DNA of 8,486 nt from Actinomycetota bacterium (GCA_947481755.1 CANKHS010000046.1:1-8486), one strand, 5' to 3'. Positions 1 to 6,950 are shown, counted from the stretch's first letter. Made by a program: numbers and translations. Notes: generated by a model not told the origin, from the letters alone.

Positions 1-1
1 C

Positions 2-1333
2 CGGGGTGAGATCGCCGTCCGGATCATTCGGGCCTGTCGCGAACTCGGCATCGAATCCGTCGCGGTCTACTCGACGGCTGACAAGGATGCGATGCACGTA
101 CGTCTCGCCGATCGGGCGGTCCAAATTGGGCCGCCCGCTGCCGCTGATTCGTATCTGCGCGTCGACCAACTGGTCTCGGCGGCACTGACGACGGACTGCG
201 ATTCGATCCACCCTGGCTATGGCTTTCTGGCCGAGAGTACCGAGCTCGTCAACGCCTGTGCCGAGCACGATCTCGTCTGGATCGGACCCTCGGCCGAGGC
301 TATCGAGACGATGGGCGATAAGGCCGTTGCGAAGGACACGATGCGCAACGCTGGTCTGCCGCTCGTCCCTGGCTCGGCCGGGCGCCTGTCGGGACCGGAA
401 GAGGCGGCAACCGTGGCGGCCGAGGCCGGCTACCCCGTGCTGCTGAAGGCCGCAGCGGGCGGCGGCGGCAAGGGCATGCGTCTCGTGCACGGCCCCGACG
501 AGGTTCGCGATGGCTTCCTCGCGGCCAGCACCGAGGCCGAGGCGGCCTTCGGCGATGCCGGTATGTACCTCGAGAAGGCTGTCATCAACGCGCACCACAT
601 CGAGATTCAGGTGATGGGTGACGGTGAGGGCGGGGGACTGATCCTCGGTGAGCGTGAATGTTCGATTCAGCGTCGGCACCAGAAGCTGATCGAGGAATCG
701 CCATCGCCATTTCTCGCCGCTGCGACGTTGCAGACCATGAAGGACGCCGGCGTGGCGGCGCTGAAAGCACTCAACTATTCGGGTGCTGGCACGATTGAGT
801 TTCTCGTCGGCGAGGACCAGTCGTTCTACTTCATGGAGATGAACACGCGTCTCCAGGTGGAGCACCCCGTCACCGAGCAGGTGGCCGGTTACGACCTCGT
901 GCAGGCACAGCTGCTCGTCGCCGGCGGCGAAGGCGTGCCACCATGGGACGGTGAAACACGTGGCCATGTGATCGAGTTCCGTATCAACGCTGAGGATCCG
1001 ATGCATGGTTTTCGCCCGGCGCCAGGTCGGATCGAAAAGTTTCGACCGCCGCTCGGCCCGGGCATTCGCATCGACACGTTTGTCGAGGATGGCGCGACCG
1101 TGCCGCCGTTCTACGACTCGATGATCGCGAAGTTGATCGTCACCGCACCGACGCGCGAAGCGGCGCTCAACCGTGCGGCACGCGCGCTTGACGAGTTCGT
1201 GATCGAAGGCATTCCAACGACCATTCCGCTGCTACGTGAGATTGTCGACGAGCCGAATTTCCGCGCCGGCCACTACACCACGACGTATATCGACGAGGTC
1301 GGCCCATCGCTGGCGACACTCGGGGAGGCCTAG
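2..1333 (+). CDS. accC: Biotin carboxylase subunit of acetyl-CoA carboxylase, 5' partial
   Basis: ATP-dependent carboxylation of biotin on the carrier protein AccB, the first half-reaction of cytosolic acetyl-CoA carboxylase and hence of fatty acid synthesis. The frame is open from the first bases, beginning RGEIAVRIIRACRELGI, which aligns with residue 10 onward of E. coli AccC, so only about nine residues lie upstream of the window. Numbering from the first visible residue: ATP-grasp glycine-rich loop GGGGKGM at about 153-159; ECSIQRRHQKLIEE from about 219; the biotin carboxylase signature MEMNTRLQVEHPVTE at 278-292, including the metal-binding Glu/Asn and catalytic Arg; RINAEDP at about 327; then the C-terminal domain. 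The 443 visible residues make a stand-alone carboxylase of normal length (E. coli 449), with no biotin-carrier domain. An accB gene just upstream is expected but not visible. The stop is 2 nt before nusB. A longer acyl-CoA or pyruvate carboxylase is excluded by the stop position. Confidence 0.95.
   Translation, partial: RGEIAVRIIRACRELGIESVAVYSTADKDAMHVRLADRAVQIGPPAAADSYLRVDQLVSAALTTDCDSIHPGYGFLAESTELVNACAEHDLVWIGPSAEAIETMGDKAVAKDTMRNAGLPLVPGSAGRLSGPEEAATVAAEAGYPVLLKAAAGGGGKGMRLVHGPDEVRDGFLAASTEAEAAFGDAGMYLEKAVINAHHIEIQVMGDGEGGGLILGERECSIQRRHQKLIEESPSPFLAAATLQTMKDAGVAALKALNYSGAGTIEFLVGEDQSFYFMEMNTRLQVEHPVTEQVAGYDLVQAQLLVAGGEGVPPWDGETRGHVIEFRINAEDPMHGFRPAPGRIEKFRPPLGPGIRIDTFVEDGATVPPFYDSMIAKLIVTAPTREAALNRAARALDEFVIEGIPTTIPLLREIVDEPNFRAGHYTTTYIDEVGPSLATLGEA
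1322..1328 (+). promoter_or_regulatory. Ribosome binding site for nusB
   Basis: GGGGAGG lies inside the last codons of accC, 7 nt before the nusB ATG at 1336. It is a near-perfect anti-16S match at good spacing and fixes the nusB start. Most of the other genes in the tight block lack such a site. Confidence 0.7.
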
Positions 1334-1335
1334 AC

Positions 1336-1770
1336 ATGGCCACCGCCGCAGAGGTCAAGGACACCGACGGCTCGCGCCGCCAATCGCGTCGAGCCGCTGT
1401 GATGCTGCTTTACCAGGAGGACATCACCGGGTATCCGATGGAGCAGATCGTCACGCAGCACGAGGTGGATGCTGCGCGCCCATTGCCCGCTTACGCACGA
1501 GCCTTGATCGATGGCGTTCACCTGCACCGCGTGGCGCTCGACGAAGAGATTGACGAGCGCGCCGACGGTTGGAGCCTTGAGCGGATTGCCCCAGTCGAGC
1601 GCGCCGTGTTGCGCGTCGCCCTCTTGGAACTCGATCAGGACGACCCGCCGGCTGCGGTTGCGATCGCCGAAGCCGTGGCGCTAGCAAGTCGGTACGCGTC
1701 GCCCGAGGCAGCAGCCTTCGTCAACGGGATCATCAGCGCTGCAGCCCGCACGCGCGGCAAGGGGCGGTAA
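1336..1770 (+). CDS. nusB: Transcription antitermination factor NusB
   Basis: All-helical RNA-binding protein that pairs with NusE (ribosomal protein S10) on boxA RNA to form the rRNA antitermination complex with RNA polymerase. The 144-residue product has normal family length. Visible NusB features: the N-terminal basic helix SRRQSRRAAVMLLYQEDI (13-30), the central RALIDGV and WSLERIAPVERAVLRVALLEL (79-99), and the C-terminal VAIAEAVALASRYASPEAAA followed by FVNGIISAAA (108-137). The first 12 residues are a poorly conserved extension, and the basic tail RTRGKGR could contact RNA. ATG 1336 is supported by the strong GGGGAGG at 1322-1328 and follows the accC stop by 2 nt, so co-transcription with accC is very likely. 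The accC-nusB adjacency is also typical of Firmicutes such as Bacillus. No alternative family fits. Confidence 0.93.
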   Translation: MATAAEVKDTDGSRRQSRRAAVMLLYQEDITGYPMEQIVTQHEVDAARPLPAYARALIDGVHLHRVALDEEIDERADGWSLERIAPVERAVLRVALLELDQDDPPAAVAIAEAVALASRYASPEAAAFVNGIISAAARTRGKGR

Positions 1771-1780
1771 CCTCCGGCTG

Positions 1781-1984
1781 ATGAGCGACGTCGACCCCTT
1801 TGACGAATTGGTGGTGCGGCTCGAGGCTGCGCGCACGCGACTCGACAGCGTCGATACGCCTGACGATGCCGTCACGGCCCTCGAGGAGCTTCAGGAGACA
1901 GCACGCGAAATCTCCGCCGAGATCGACCGTCGCCGTCGCGCCCTGTCGGATGAGCGTGGCGATGGGCAACTCGACCTCCTCTGA
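1781..1984 (+). CDS. Small XseB-like protein (putative exonuclease VII small subunit)
   Basis: A 67-residue, mostly helical, charged protein. The pattern PFDELVVRLEAARTRLDSVD (6-25), then TPDDAVTALEELQETARE (26-43) and IDRRRRAL (48-55), resembles the two-helix coiled-coil hairpin of XseB, whose family begins FEEAL..LE..V..LE. The usual middle motif (LSLEEAL..YE.G..L) is recognisable only in outline, so the name rests partly on position: XseB is normally encoded directly upstream of ispA, as here. In known systems XseB binds the catalytic subunit XseA to make a single-strand-specific exonuclease; no xseA is in the window. ATG 1781 is 10 nt after the nusB stop. A purine run AAGGGGCGG at 1759-1767 is rather far (13 nt) for a ribosome site. 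The last 35 nt overlap the proposed ispA start. It could instead be an unrelated small coiled-coil protein. Confidence 0.5.
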   Translation: MSDVDPFDELVVRLEAARTRLDSVDTPDDAVTALEELQETAREISAEIDRRRRALSDERGDGQLDLL

Positions 1985-2858
1985 CCCAGCGGCGATCGCG
2001 CGACTTGGTGCGCTTGTCGAGACGGCGCTCCAGACGGACGTCGGTCGCGCCATCGGTACTGATGCCGATCTCGCACCGTTTGCGGCTGCCTTGCGTTATC
2101 CGATTGCGGCGGGTGGCAAGCGATTGCGCCCGATCCTGCTCTTGGCCACCGTTGAGGCGCTGGGTGGCGACGTCGAAGCGGCACTGCCGAGCGCCTGTGC
2201 TCTCGAGCTGATCCACACCTTCTCGTTGGTGCACGATGATCTGCCGGCGCTCGACGACGACTCGCTGCGTCGTGGCCTGCCCACGACGCATATCGAGTTT
2301 GGTGAGGATGTCGCCATCCTCGTGGGGGACGGCCTCTTTGCGCTGGCCTTCCGTCTGATCGCGGAGGCGGCTGAGACGCCTGCAGAGGCACGTTTGGCAG
2401 TCATGAGCGAGCTCGCGTACGCGACGGACGGCATGGTCCGGGGTCAGTATCTCGATCTTCGTCCGGTTGCCAATCCTGACGAGGCCTCGTTGCGGCGGAT
2501 GTGTGGCCTCAAAACGGGCTGTCTGATTGAAGCCGGTGTGCGAATGGGCCTGGCGTTGGTATCAGCCGATACTCAGGCCACGACGTCCTACACGGCACTC
2601 GCGGCCGAGCTCGGTGTCGGCTTCCAAATCGTTGACGACGTACTCGACGCCACGAGCACGACGGACACGCTGGGCAAAACGGCGGGTGCAGACGTTGCGA
2701 ACGAACGGAACACGTTCGTCACCGTACTGGGGCTCGACGAGGCCCAGGCGGCCGCTGAGCGCTCCTGGCAGACGACAGAGCGCCTGCTCGCTGCTCTTCC
2801 TGGCCACCCCGCAGCGCTCGCGGCGATCGCCGAGCTCGTCTACCACCGTGATCGCTGA
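1950..2858 (+). CDS. ispA: Short-chain (farnesyl/geranylgeranyl) diphosphate synthase
   Basis: Cytosolic trans-prenyltransferase that condenses isopentenyl diphosphate with allylic diphosphates to C15 or C20 precursors of quinones, carotenoids, hopanoids and polyprenyl carriers. With ATG 1950 the protein has 302 residues (E. coli IspA 299). Motifs in order: GGKRLRP (55-61); first Asp-rich motif DDLPALDDD (96-104) with the two-residue insertion of bacterial type enzymes and RRG just after; GQYLDL (165-170); KTG (188-190); second Asp-rich motif GFQIVDDVLD (224-233); LGKTAGAD (241-248). Phe91, five residues before the first Asp, sits in the chain-length region, but FPP versus GGPP product cannot be decided by eye. 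The start is uncertain: ATG 1962 (298 residues) is equally plausible, and neither has a clear ribosome site. Either overlaps the upstream small gene, suggesting translational coupling. dxs, often the next gene downstream, is absent; tlyA follows after 2 nt. Confidence 0.9.
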   Translation: MSVAMGNSTSSDPAAIARLGALVETALQTDVGRAIGTDADLAPFAAALRYPIAAGGKRLRPILLLATVEALGGDVEAALPSACALELIHTFSLVHDDLPALDDDSLRRGLPTTHIEFGEDVAILVGDGLFALAFRLIAEAAETPAEARLAVMSELAYATDGMVRGQYLDLRPVANPDEASLRRMCGLKTGCLIEAGVRMGLALVSADTQATTSYTALAAELGVGFQIVDDVLDATSTTDTLGKTAGADVANERNTFVTVLGLDEAQAAAERSWQTTERLLAALPGHPAALAAIAELVYHRDR

Positions 2859-2860
2859 CG

Positions 2861-3673
2861 ATGGCAGATCGTCCTGCGCGTGAACGGCTCGACCAAGCAC
2901 TGGTGACGCGGGGCCTAGCGCCGACCCGTTCGAAGGCGCAGGCCTACATCTTGGCGGGGCTCGTGACGGTCAATGGCGAGCTCGCTCGCACGGCCGGGCA
3001 GGCTGTGCAGGTCGACACAGTGATCGCGGTGCAAGACCTGCCACGGTTTGTTTCGCGGGCAGGTGACAAGCTCGATGGCTTCCTGACCCACCTCGAGTGG
3101 GATGTAGCGGGCGCCGACGTACTCGACATTGGGGCCTCGACCGGTGGCTTTACCGACTGCCTTCTACAGCGTGGCGCTGCACGGGTGATCGCGGTCGACG
3201 TTGGCTATGGCCAGCTCGATTCGAAGCTCCGCAACGACGATCGCGTGACGGTCATGGAGCGCACGAATGCGCGCAGTCTTGACGCAGAATCACTCCCATA
3301 TGCGCCCGATCTGATCGTCGCCGACGTCTCCTTTATCTCGCTCCGACACATCCTTGGCCCTGCGTTTGCAAGTGCTCGTGCGCCCTGGCGAGCCGTCGTG
3401 CTCGTCAAGCCGCAGTTTGAGGCCTCGCCCGGCGACGTTGGCAAAGGTGGTGTCGTTCGCGAGACCACGATCCGGCAGCAGGCAGTGGCCTCGGTCGCCC
3501 GCTACGCTTTAGGACTCGGTGCAGTGCCGCTGACGGCCCGCGACTCCGGCTTGCCGGGTCCCGCCGGAAACCACGAATATCCGCTCGCCATCGTCTCTCA
3601 CGATCACCCCCTCGCCCATGACTCCAACTCCGACCCCGAACGCATCGCCCTCGACGCAGTCCACGATGTCTAG
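2861..3673 (+). CDS. tlyA: 16S/23S rRNA (cytidine-2'-O)-methyltransferase TlyA
   Basis: S-adenosylmethionine-dependent 2'-O-methyltransferase; in mycobacteria it modifies 16S C1409 and 23S C1920, and its activity confers sensitivity to capreomycin-type antibiotics. The 270 residues comprise an N-terminal S4 RNA-binding domain (about 5-60; RERLDQALVTRGLAPTRSKA, then LVTVNG) and an FtsJ-like Rossmann fold from about 63. Visible motifs: SRAGDKLDGFL (65-75), SAM-binding DIGASTGGFTDCLLQRGA (89-106), DVGYGQL (113-119), ADVSFISL (154-161), VKPQFE (182-187) and GNHEYPL (236-242). The catalytic tetrad K-D-K-E appears intact as K70, D155, K183 and E239, each one position beyond the M. tuberculosis residues. 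The C-terminal tail ends IALDAVHDV, like the mycobacterial tail. ATG 2861 is 2 nt after the ispA stop, without an evident ribosome site; the 3' end overlaps the nadK start. The name as haemolysin in old annotations is misleading. Confidence 0.94.
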   Translation: MADRPARERLDQALVTRGLAPTRSKAQAYILAGLVTVNGELARTAGQAVQVDTVIAVQDLPRFVSRAGDKLDGFLTHLEWDVAGADVLDIGASTGGFTDCLLQRGAARVIAVDVGYGQLDSKLRNDDRVTVMERTNARSLDAESLPYAPDLIVADVSFISLRHILGPAFASARAPWRAVVLVKPQFEASPGDVGKGGVVRETTIRQQAVASVARYALGLGAVPLTARDSGLPGPAGNHEYPLAIVSHDHPLAHDSNSDPERIALDAVHDV

Positions 3674-4502
3674 CGTCCGCCGCATTTTGCTCGTTACGCA
3701 CGACGATCCATTGATCACTCGCGCGGTCTTGCCGACGTTGGCGACGCTGATCGCGGGCCGTGGTGTCGAGCTTGTGCTCGGTGAGGAGGAGGTTGCAAAG
3801 CACCCCGACCTGCAGCCCGTCAGTGTCGATCGCCCCGATGAGGTCGACCTGGTCCTCGTCTTAGGTGGCGACGGCACGATGCTGCGCGCCCTCCATCGTG
3901 TGATGGGTCGCGCCATTCCCTGCGTGGGTGTCAACTACGGCACCTTCGGCTTTCTGACCACGCTCAAGGCGAATGAGGTGCCCGACAACCTCGACGTGAT
4001 CCTTGGCGGCGGACTCGAGGTCGTCGAGCTTCCAACGGTGGCGGTCGAAACACCCGAGGGGCGTTTTGTCGCGATCAACGACGTTCTGGTGACTGCCGAC
4101 ATGCTGGGTCGTATGGCCGTGCTCGAGTGGGCCGTCAATGGCGTGCAGTTGGGCAAACTTGGCTGTGATGGCGTGCTCGTCTCGACGCCGGCTGGCTCGA
4201 CGGGCTACAACCTCTCGGCCGGCGGTCCCGTGATTGGCTGGGGCGTTGACGCGTTTGCCGTCACCTTTATCGCGCCGCATGCGCTTGATGGGCGGCCGCT
4301 GATTCTGGCACGTGGCCATGAAGTCGAGGTGGTCTCGCGCACACGCGGTACCGCCAGTCGCGTGGTCGTCGATGGTCATCCCGTTGCCTCGCTCGCATCG
4401 GGTGCGATGGCGACGATGCGGATGGCCCCTGAGGTTGCCTACCTCGGCATCCTTCCGGACCGCCCATTTTTGTCTCGCTACCGCGATAAGTTCGGCCACT
4501 GA
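3666..4502 (+). CDS. nadK: NAD kinase
   Basis: Phosphorylates NAD+ at the 2'-hydroxyl of its adenosine ribose to give NADP+, the sole known route to NADP; cytosolic. The 278-residue product is of normal bacterial length. Family motifs in order: GGDGTMLRALH (67-77) with catalytic Asp69; VNYGTFGFLTT (89-99), the NxGxxGFLT block; INDVLVT (137-143), the short NE/D motif in its Asp form; DGVLVSTPAGSTGYNLSAGGP (168-188), the glycine-rich loop; DGH (236-238); and the C-terminal RYRDKF. ATG 3666 is chosen because it directly precedes the first beta strand (RRILLVTH) and overlaps tlyA by only 8 nt. An in-frame ATG at 3618 would add 16 Thr/Pro/Ser-rich residues encoded inside tlyA that do not look like kinase sequence. 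Neither start has a clear Shine-Dalgarno, which suggests coupling to tlyA translation. The recN start follows the stop by 2 nt. Confidence 0.94.
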   Translation: MSSVRRILLVTHDDPLITRAVLPTLATLIAGRGVELVLGEEEVAKHPDLQPVSVDRPDEVDLVLVLGGDGTMLRALHRVMGRAIPCVGVNYGTFGFLTTLKANEVPDNLDVILGGGLEVVELPTVAVETPEGRFVAINDVLVTADMLGRMAVLEWAVNGVQLGKLGCDGVLVSTPAGSTGYNLSAGGPVIGWGVDAFAVTFIAPHALDGRPLILARGHEVEVVSRTRGTASRVVVDGHPVASLASGAMATMRMAPEVAYLGILPDRPFLSRYRDKFGH

Positions 4503-4504
4503 CC

Positions 4505-6178
4505 GTGCTGGAGCGGCTTCGCGTCGATAACCTCGTCGTGCTCCGCTCGGCGGAAATTGAGCCCGCGCCCGGGATGACGGTGATTACTGGCGAGACTGGT
4601 GCAGGCAAGACAATCCTCGCTGGCGCACTCGGGCTTGTGCTCGGCGCCAAGGGGGAGGCAGGGCTCGTCGGCCCACACGGCGACGAGGTCTATGTCGAGG
4701 CGGACTTTCGGATCGACGAGACGATTCTGGCCGACCCGGCTTTTGGGGGAGTGAGCGAGCTGATCGACGACGTCGAGGATGGTCTGCTCGTGGCGCGTCG
4801 TGTCGGACGCGATGGTCGTGGTCGAACGTTGGTCGGTGGACGCAGTGCCACCCGTGGCGCATTGGAAGACGCGGGTGGGCGCATGGTTGGGGTGGTCTCG
4901 CAGCACGAATCACGACGACTTTCGAAGCCGGCGGCGCAGCGCGCAATCTTGGATGCCTTTGGTGGTGAGCAACAGGACGAGCGGCTCCGTGCCATGGCAG
5001 TCACGTGGCGCGACCTTGTTGCGGCCCGGGCTGCCCGTGAGGCGGCCGAGATCGAGGCTGCTGGTCTAGCTGGACGGGTCGCCGAGTTGGAAGGCATTGC
5101 GGAGCGGATCGCTGCCGTCCAGCCCCAGGCGGGGGAGGACGATGCTCTCGAGGCCGAGCGGCAGCGGTTGCGTTATGCCGATGTCCTCGCAGACGGCACG
5201 CGGACGGCAGCAACGTTGTTGTCGCCCGACGATGGTGCCGGCGCGCTCGGACTCGCCGGACAGGCAGAACGTGCGGTTCGTTCGGCTGTCGACCGTGATC
5301 CCGACCTGTTGCCGGTTGCCGAGGAACTGCGCGAGGTTGTCGTCCGGCTTGAGGAGGCATCGCGGACGCTGCACGCCTACTCGAACGAGGTCGAGCACGA
5401 CCCGGAGCGCCTGCAGCAGGTTGAGGGACGTCTTGACCTCCTCGCCGATCTCGTGCGCCGCCACGGCACGCTCGATGCGGCGATCGAGGCTGGCGCTGAG
5501 GCCGAGCGTCTCCTGGCGATTGTGCAGGGTGAGAGTGGTGGGGTTGACGCGGCCCGCGCTGCAGAGGCAGCAGCGGAGTCGGCCGCAAACGCAGCGGCTG
5601 GTGCGCTGACGAAGGCGCGTGGACAGTTGGGGCCGAAGCTCGCTGCGTCCGTGCAACTACACCTGTCCGATCTGGGCATGGCCGATGCGGAGGTGCAGAT
5701 CGAAGTAGCTGAGCGCGAACTCGGTGCCTCGGGACAGGATGAGGTCCGGATCCTCTTGGCTCCCAACCCAGGACTGGCTCCAGCCCCGATCGCCGAAGCT
5801 GCATCGGGTGGTGAGCTGTCCCGAGTGGCGCTCGCGCTGCGGGTTGCTGCGCACGACCGATCCGCGGTACCGACGCTCGTCTTCGATGAGGTCGATGCGG
5901 GAGTCGGTGGAGCGACGGCCGTGGCCGTGGGACAGAAGTTGCGCGAACTCGCCGGATCCACGCAGGTCATTTGCATCACGCACCTCGCGCAGATTGCGGC
6001 GCTCGCCGATCGTCACTACCGCGTACTCAAAGTCGCGGGCGATCCGACCGAGACCACGATCGAGCTACTCAACGACGGCGGTGTTGAGGCAGAGCTCGCA
6101 CGCATGCTTGGTGGCGATGAGACCGCCGAGGAGGCGCTCGTTTTGGCTCGCCGAATGCGCTCTGACGTTTCGTCGTAG
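4505..6178 (+). CDS. recN: DNA repair protein RecN (SMC-like ATPase)
   Basis: SMC-family ATPase recruited to double-strand breaks, where it helps hold DNA together for RecA-dependent recombinational repair. The 557 residues match the family (E. coli 553). N-terminal ATPase half: LERLRVDNLVVLRSAEIE then Walker A GETGAGKT (29-36). The middle, about 165-350, is Ala/Glu/Arg-rich and alpha-helical, consistent with the short coiled coil that replaces the long SMC arm. C-terminal half: ABC signature SGGELSRVALALR (434-446), Walker B LVFDEVDAGVGG (458-469; Asp461, Glu462), and switch motif ICITHLAQIAALA with His493. All catalytic elements are present. The start is GTG 4505, 2 nt after nadK; it places the first strand exactly as in other RecN proteins, with no clear ribosome site. 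tlyA-nadK-recN order is conserved in Actinobacteria and many Clostridia; the ArgR gene found beside recN in many Firmicutes is missing. Confidence 0.95.
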   Translation: MLERLRVDNLVVLRSAEIEPAPGMTVITGETGAGKTILAGALGLVLGAKGEAGLVGPHGDEVYVEADFRIDETILADPAFGGVSELIDDVEDGLLVARRVGRDGRGRTLVGGRSATRGALEDAGGRMVGVVSQHESRRLSKPAAQRAILDAFGGEQQDERLRAMAVTWRDLVAARAAREAAEIEAAGLAGRVAELEGIAERIAAVQPQAGEDDALEAERQRLRYADVLADGTRTAATLLSPDDGAGALGLAGQAERAVRSAVDRDPDLLPVAEELREVVVRLEEASRTLHAYSNEVEHDPERLQQVEGRLDLLADLVRRHGTLDAAIEAGAEAERLLAIVQGESGGVDAARAAEAAAESAANAAAGALTKARGQLGPKLAASVQLHLSDLGMADAEVQIEVAERELGASGQDEVRILLAPNPGLAPAPIAEAASGGELSRVALALRVAAHDRSAVPTLVFDEVDAGVGGATAVAVGQKLRELAGSTQVICITHLAQIAALADRHYRVLKVAGDPTETTIELLNDGGVEAELARMLGGDETAEEALVLARRMRSDVSS

Positions 6179-6204
6179 ACTTTCGCCACCGCGCGAAGAC
6201 TCTC

Positions 6205-6210
6205 GGAGGA
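6205..6210 (+). promoter_or_regulatory. Strong ribosome binding site for the cyclase-family gene
   Basis: GGAGGA ends 6 nt before ATG 6217 and fixes that start. It lies in a 38-nt gap after recN, the first real gap in the window, so this gene can be translated independently of recN. No convincing promoter or terminator was seen in the gap; a 5-bp TTCGC/GCGAA inverted repeat at 6182-6197 has no T-run after it. Confidence 0.75.
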
Positions 6211-6216
6211 ACCACG

Positions 6217-6885
6217 ATGCAGGTGATCGATCTTTCCCAGCCACTTGGCCCCGCTACGACACCGTGGCCTGGACAGGAGCCCCTGTCTGCCCGCGTCGAT
6301 GCAACTGTCGCCGCGGATGGGTATTTCATTCGACGCATCGACATCAGCGAGCACGTCGGCACGCACTTCGATGCCCCAGCGCACTTCCACGCCGACGGCA
6401 TCACGGTCGACCAAGTCCCCGCGGACCAATTGGTGGTGCCTGCTCGACTGCTTGACGTCGCCGACCGCGTTGGTGATGACGCCGATTACGCCGTCTCGGC
6501 TGCCGACGTCGAGGCGATGGAGGCTGCCCACGGACGACTTCAGCCCGGTGATGCGCTGGTCGTGCGGACGGGCTGGGATCGCCACATTGGCGATGGGCCG
6601 CGCTACGTCTCGGACTTGCGGTTCCCTGGTATCGGTCTCGATGCAGCCGAGCTTGTGATCGAGCGCGGCGTGGTGGGGATTGCCATCGACACCCTCTCGA
6701 TCGACCGCGGAGTCGCAACGGATTTCGTCGTTCACTACCGCACGCTGCCTGCCGGCCTCTGGCACGTTGAAGGGCTCGTCGGTCTTGAGCGACTGCCGGC
6801 GACTGGTGCGCTCCTGATCGTGGGCGTACCGCCAATCGTCGGAGCATCGGGCTTTCCGGCGCGCGTGTTAGGTCTCGTTCTCTGA
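6217..6885 (+). CDS. Cyclase / kynurenine formamidase-family metal-dependent hydrolase
   Basis: A 222-residue protein of the cyclase superfamily (PF04199 type), which includes kynurenine formamidase KynB, isatin hydrolase and polyketide cyclase-like enzymes. The hallmark HVGTHFDAPAHF is at 46-57, giving candidate metal ligands His46, His50 and Asp52 and a catalytic-type His56. Further on are IDTLSIDRG (157-165), VHYRTL with His173 and WHVEGL with Glu185; the 12-residue His-Glu spacing matches the remaining metal ligands of KynB as I recall them. The C-terminal ALLIVGVPPIVGASGFPAR is also typical. All expected ligands are therefore present and the enzyme should be active. No signal peptide is seen, so it is probably cytosolic. 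The substrate cannot be told: no tryptophan or kynurenine gene is nearby, and the neighbours are recN and pyrG. It could hydrolyse N-formylkynurenine, another amide, or a cyclic imide or lactam. The start is set by a strong GGAGGA. Confidence 0.88.
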   Translation: MQVIDLSQPLGPATTPWPGQEPLSARVDATVAADGYFIRRIDISEHVGTHFDAPAHFHADGITVDQVPADQLVVPARLLDVADRVGDDADYAVSAADVEAMEAAHGRLQPGDALVVRTGWDRHIGDGPRYVSDLRFPGIGLDAAELVIERGVVGIAIDTLSIDRGVATDFVVHYRTLPAGLWHVEGLVGLERLPATGALLIVGVPPIVGASGFPARVLGLVL

Positions 6886-6939
6886 CGCGACTGAGGCCGG
6901 ACATCCGACACCCTGCCTAGGATGCTCAATGACGACGAC

Positions 6940-6944
6940 GGAGG
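6940..6944 (+). promoter_or_regulatory. Strong ribosome binding site for pyrG
   Basis: GGAGG with a 6-nt spacer before ATG 6951, supporting that start. It ends a 65-nt gap after the cyclase-family stop. A TAGGAT at 6918-6923 could be a -10 box, but no -35 at proper spacing is evident, so a separate pyrG promoter is only a possibility. Confidence 0.75.
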
Positions 6945-6950
6945 ATCGAG

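Noticed and set aside
1800..1949. In-frame upstream extension of ispA beginning at TTG 1800
   Set aside because: The extra residues are Arg/Ser-rich and unlike any prenyltransferase N-terminus, and they lie inside the small upstream gene in another frame.
1872..2434. Several overlapping - strand open frames opposite the xseB-like gene and ispA
   Set aside because: Low-complexity Arg/Ser/Pro-rich translations without family features, fully overlapping ispA motifs on the + strand.
5001..5804. A 267-codon open frame on the - strand within recN
   Set aside because: Arg/Pro/Ala-rich composition with no motif, lying wholly opposite a well-conserved RecN sequence; a GC-driven shadow.
6182..6197. 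TTCGC/GCGAA inverted repeat after recN as a terminator
   Set aside because: Only a 5-bp stem with no T-run, and the next gene starts 20 nt later; too weak to call.
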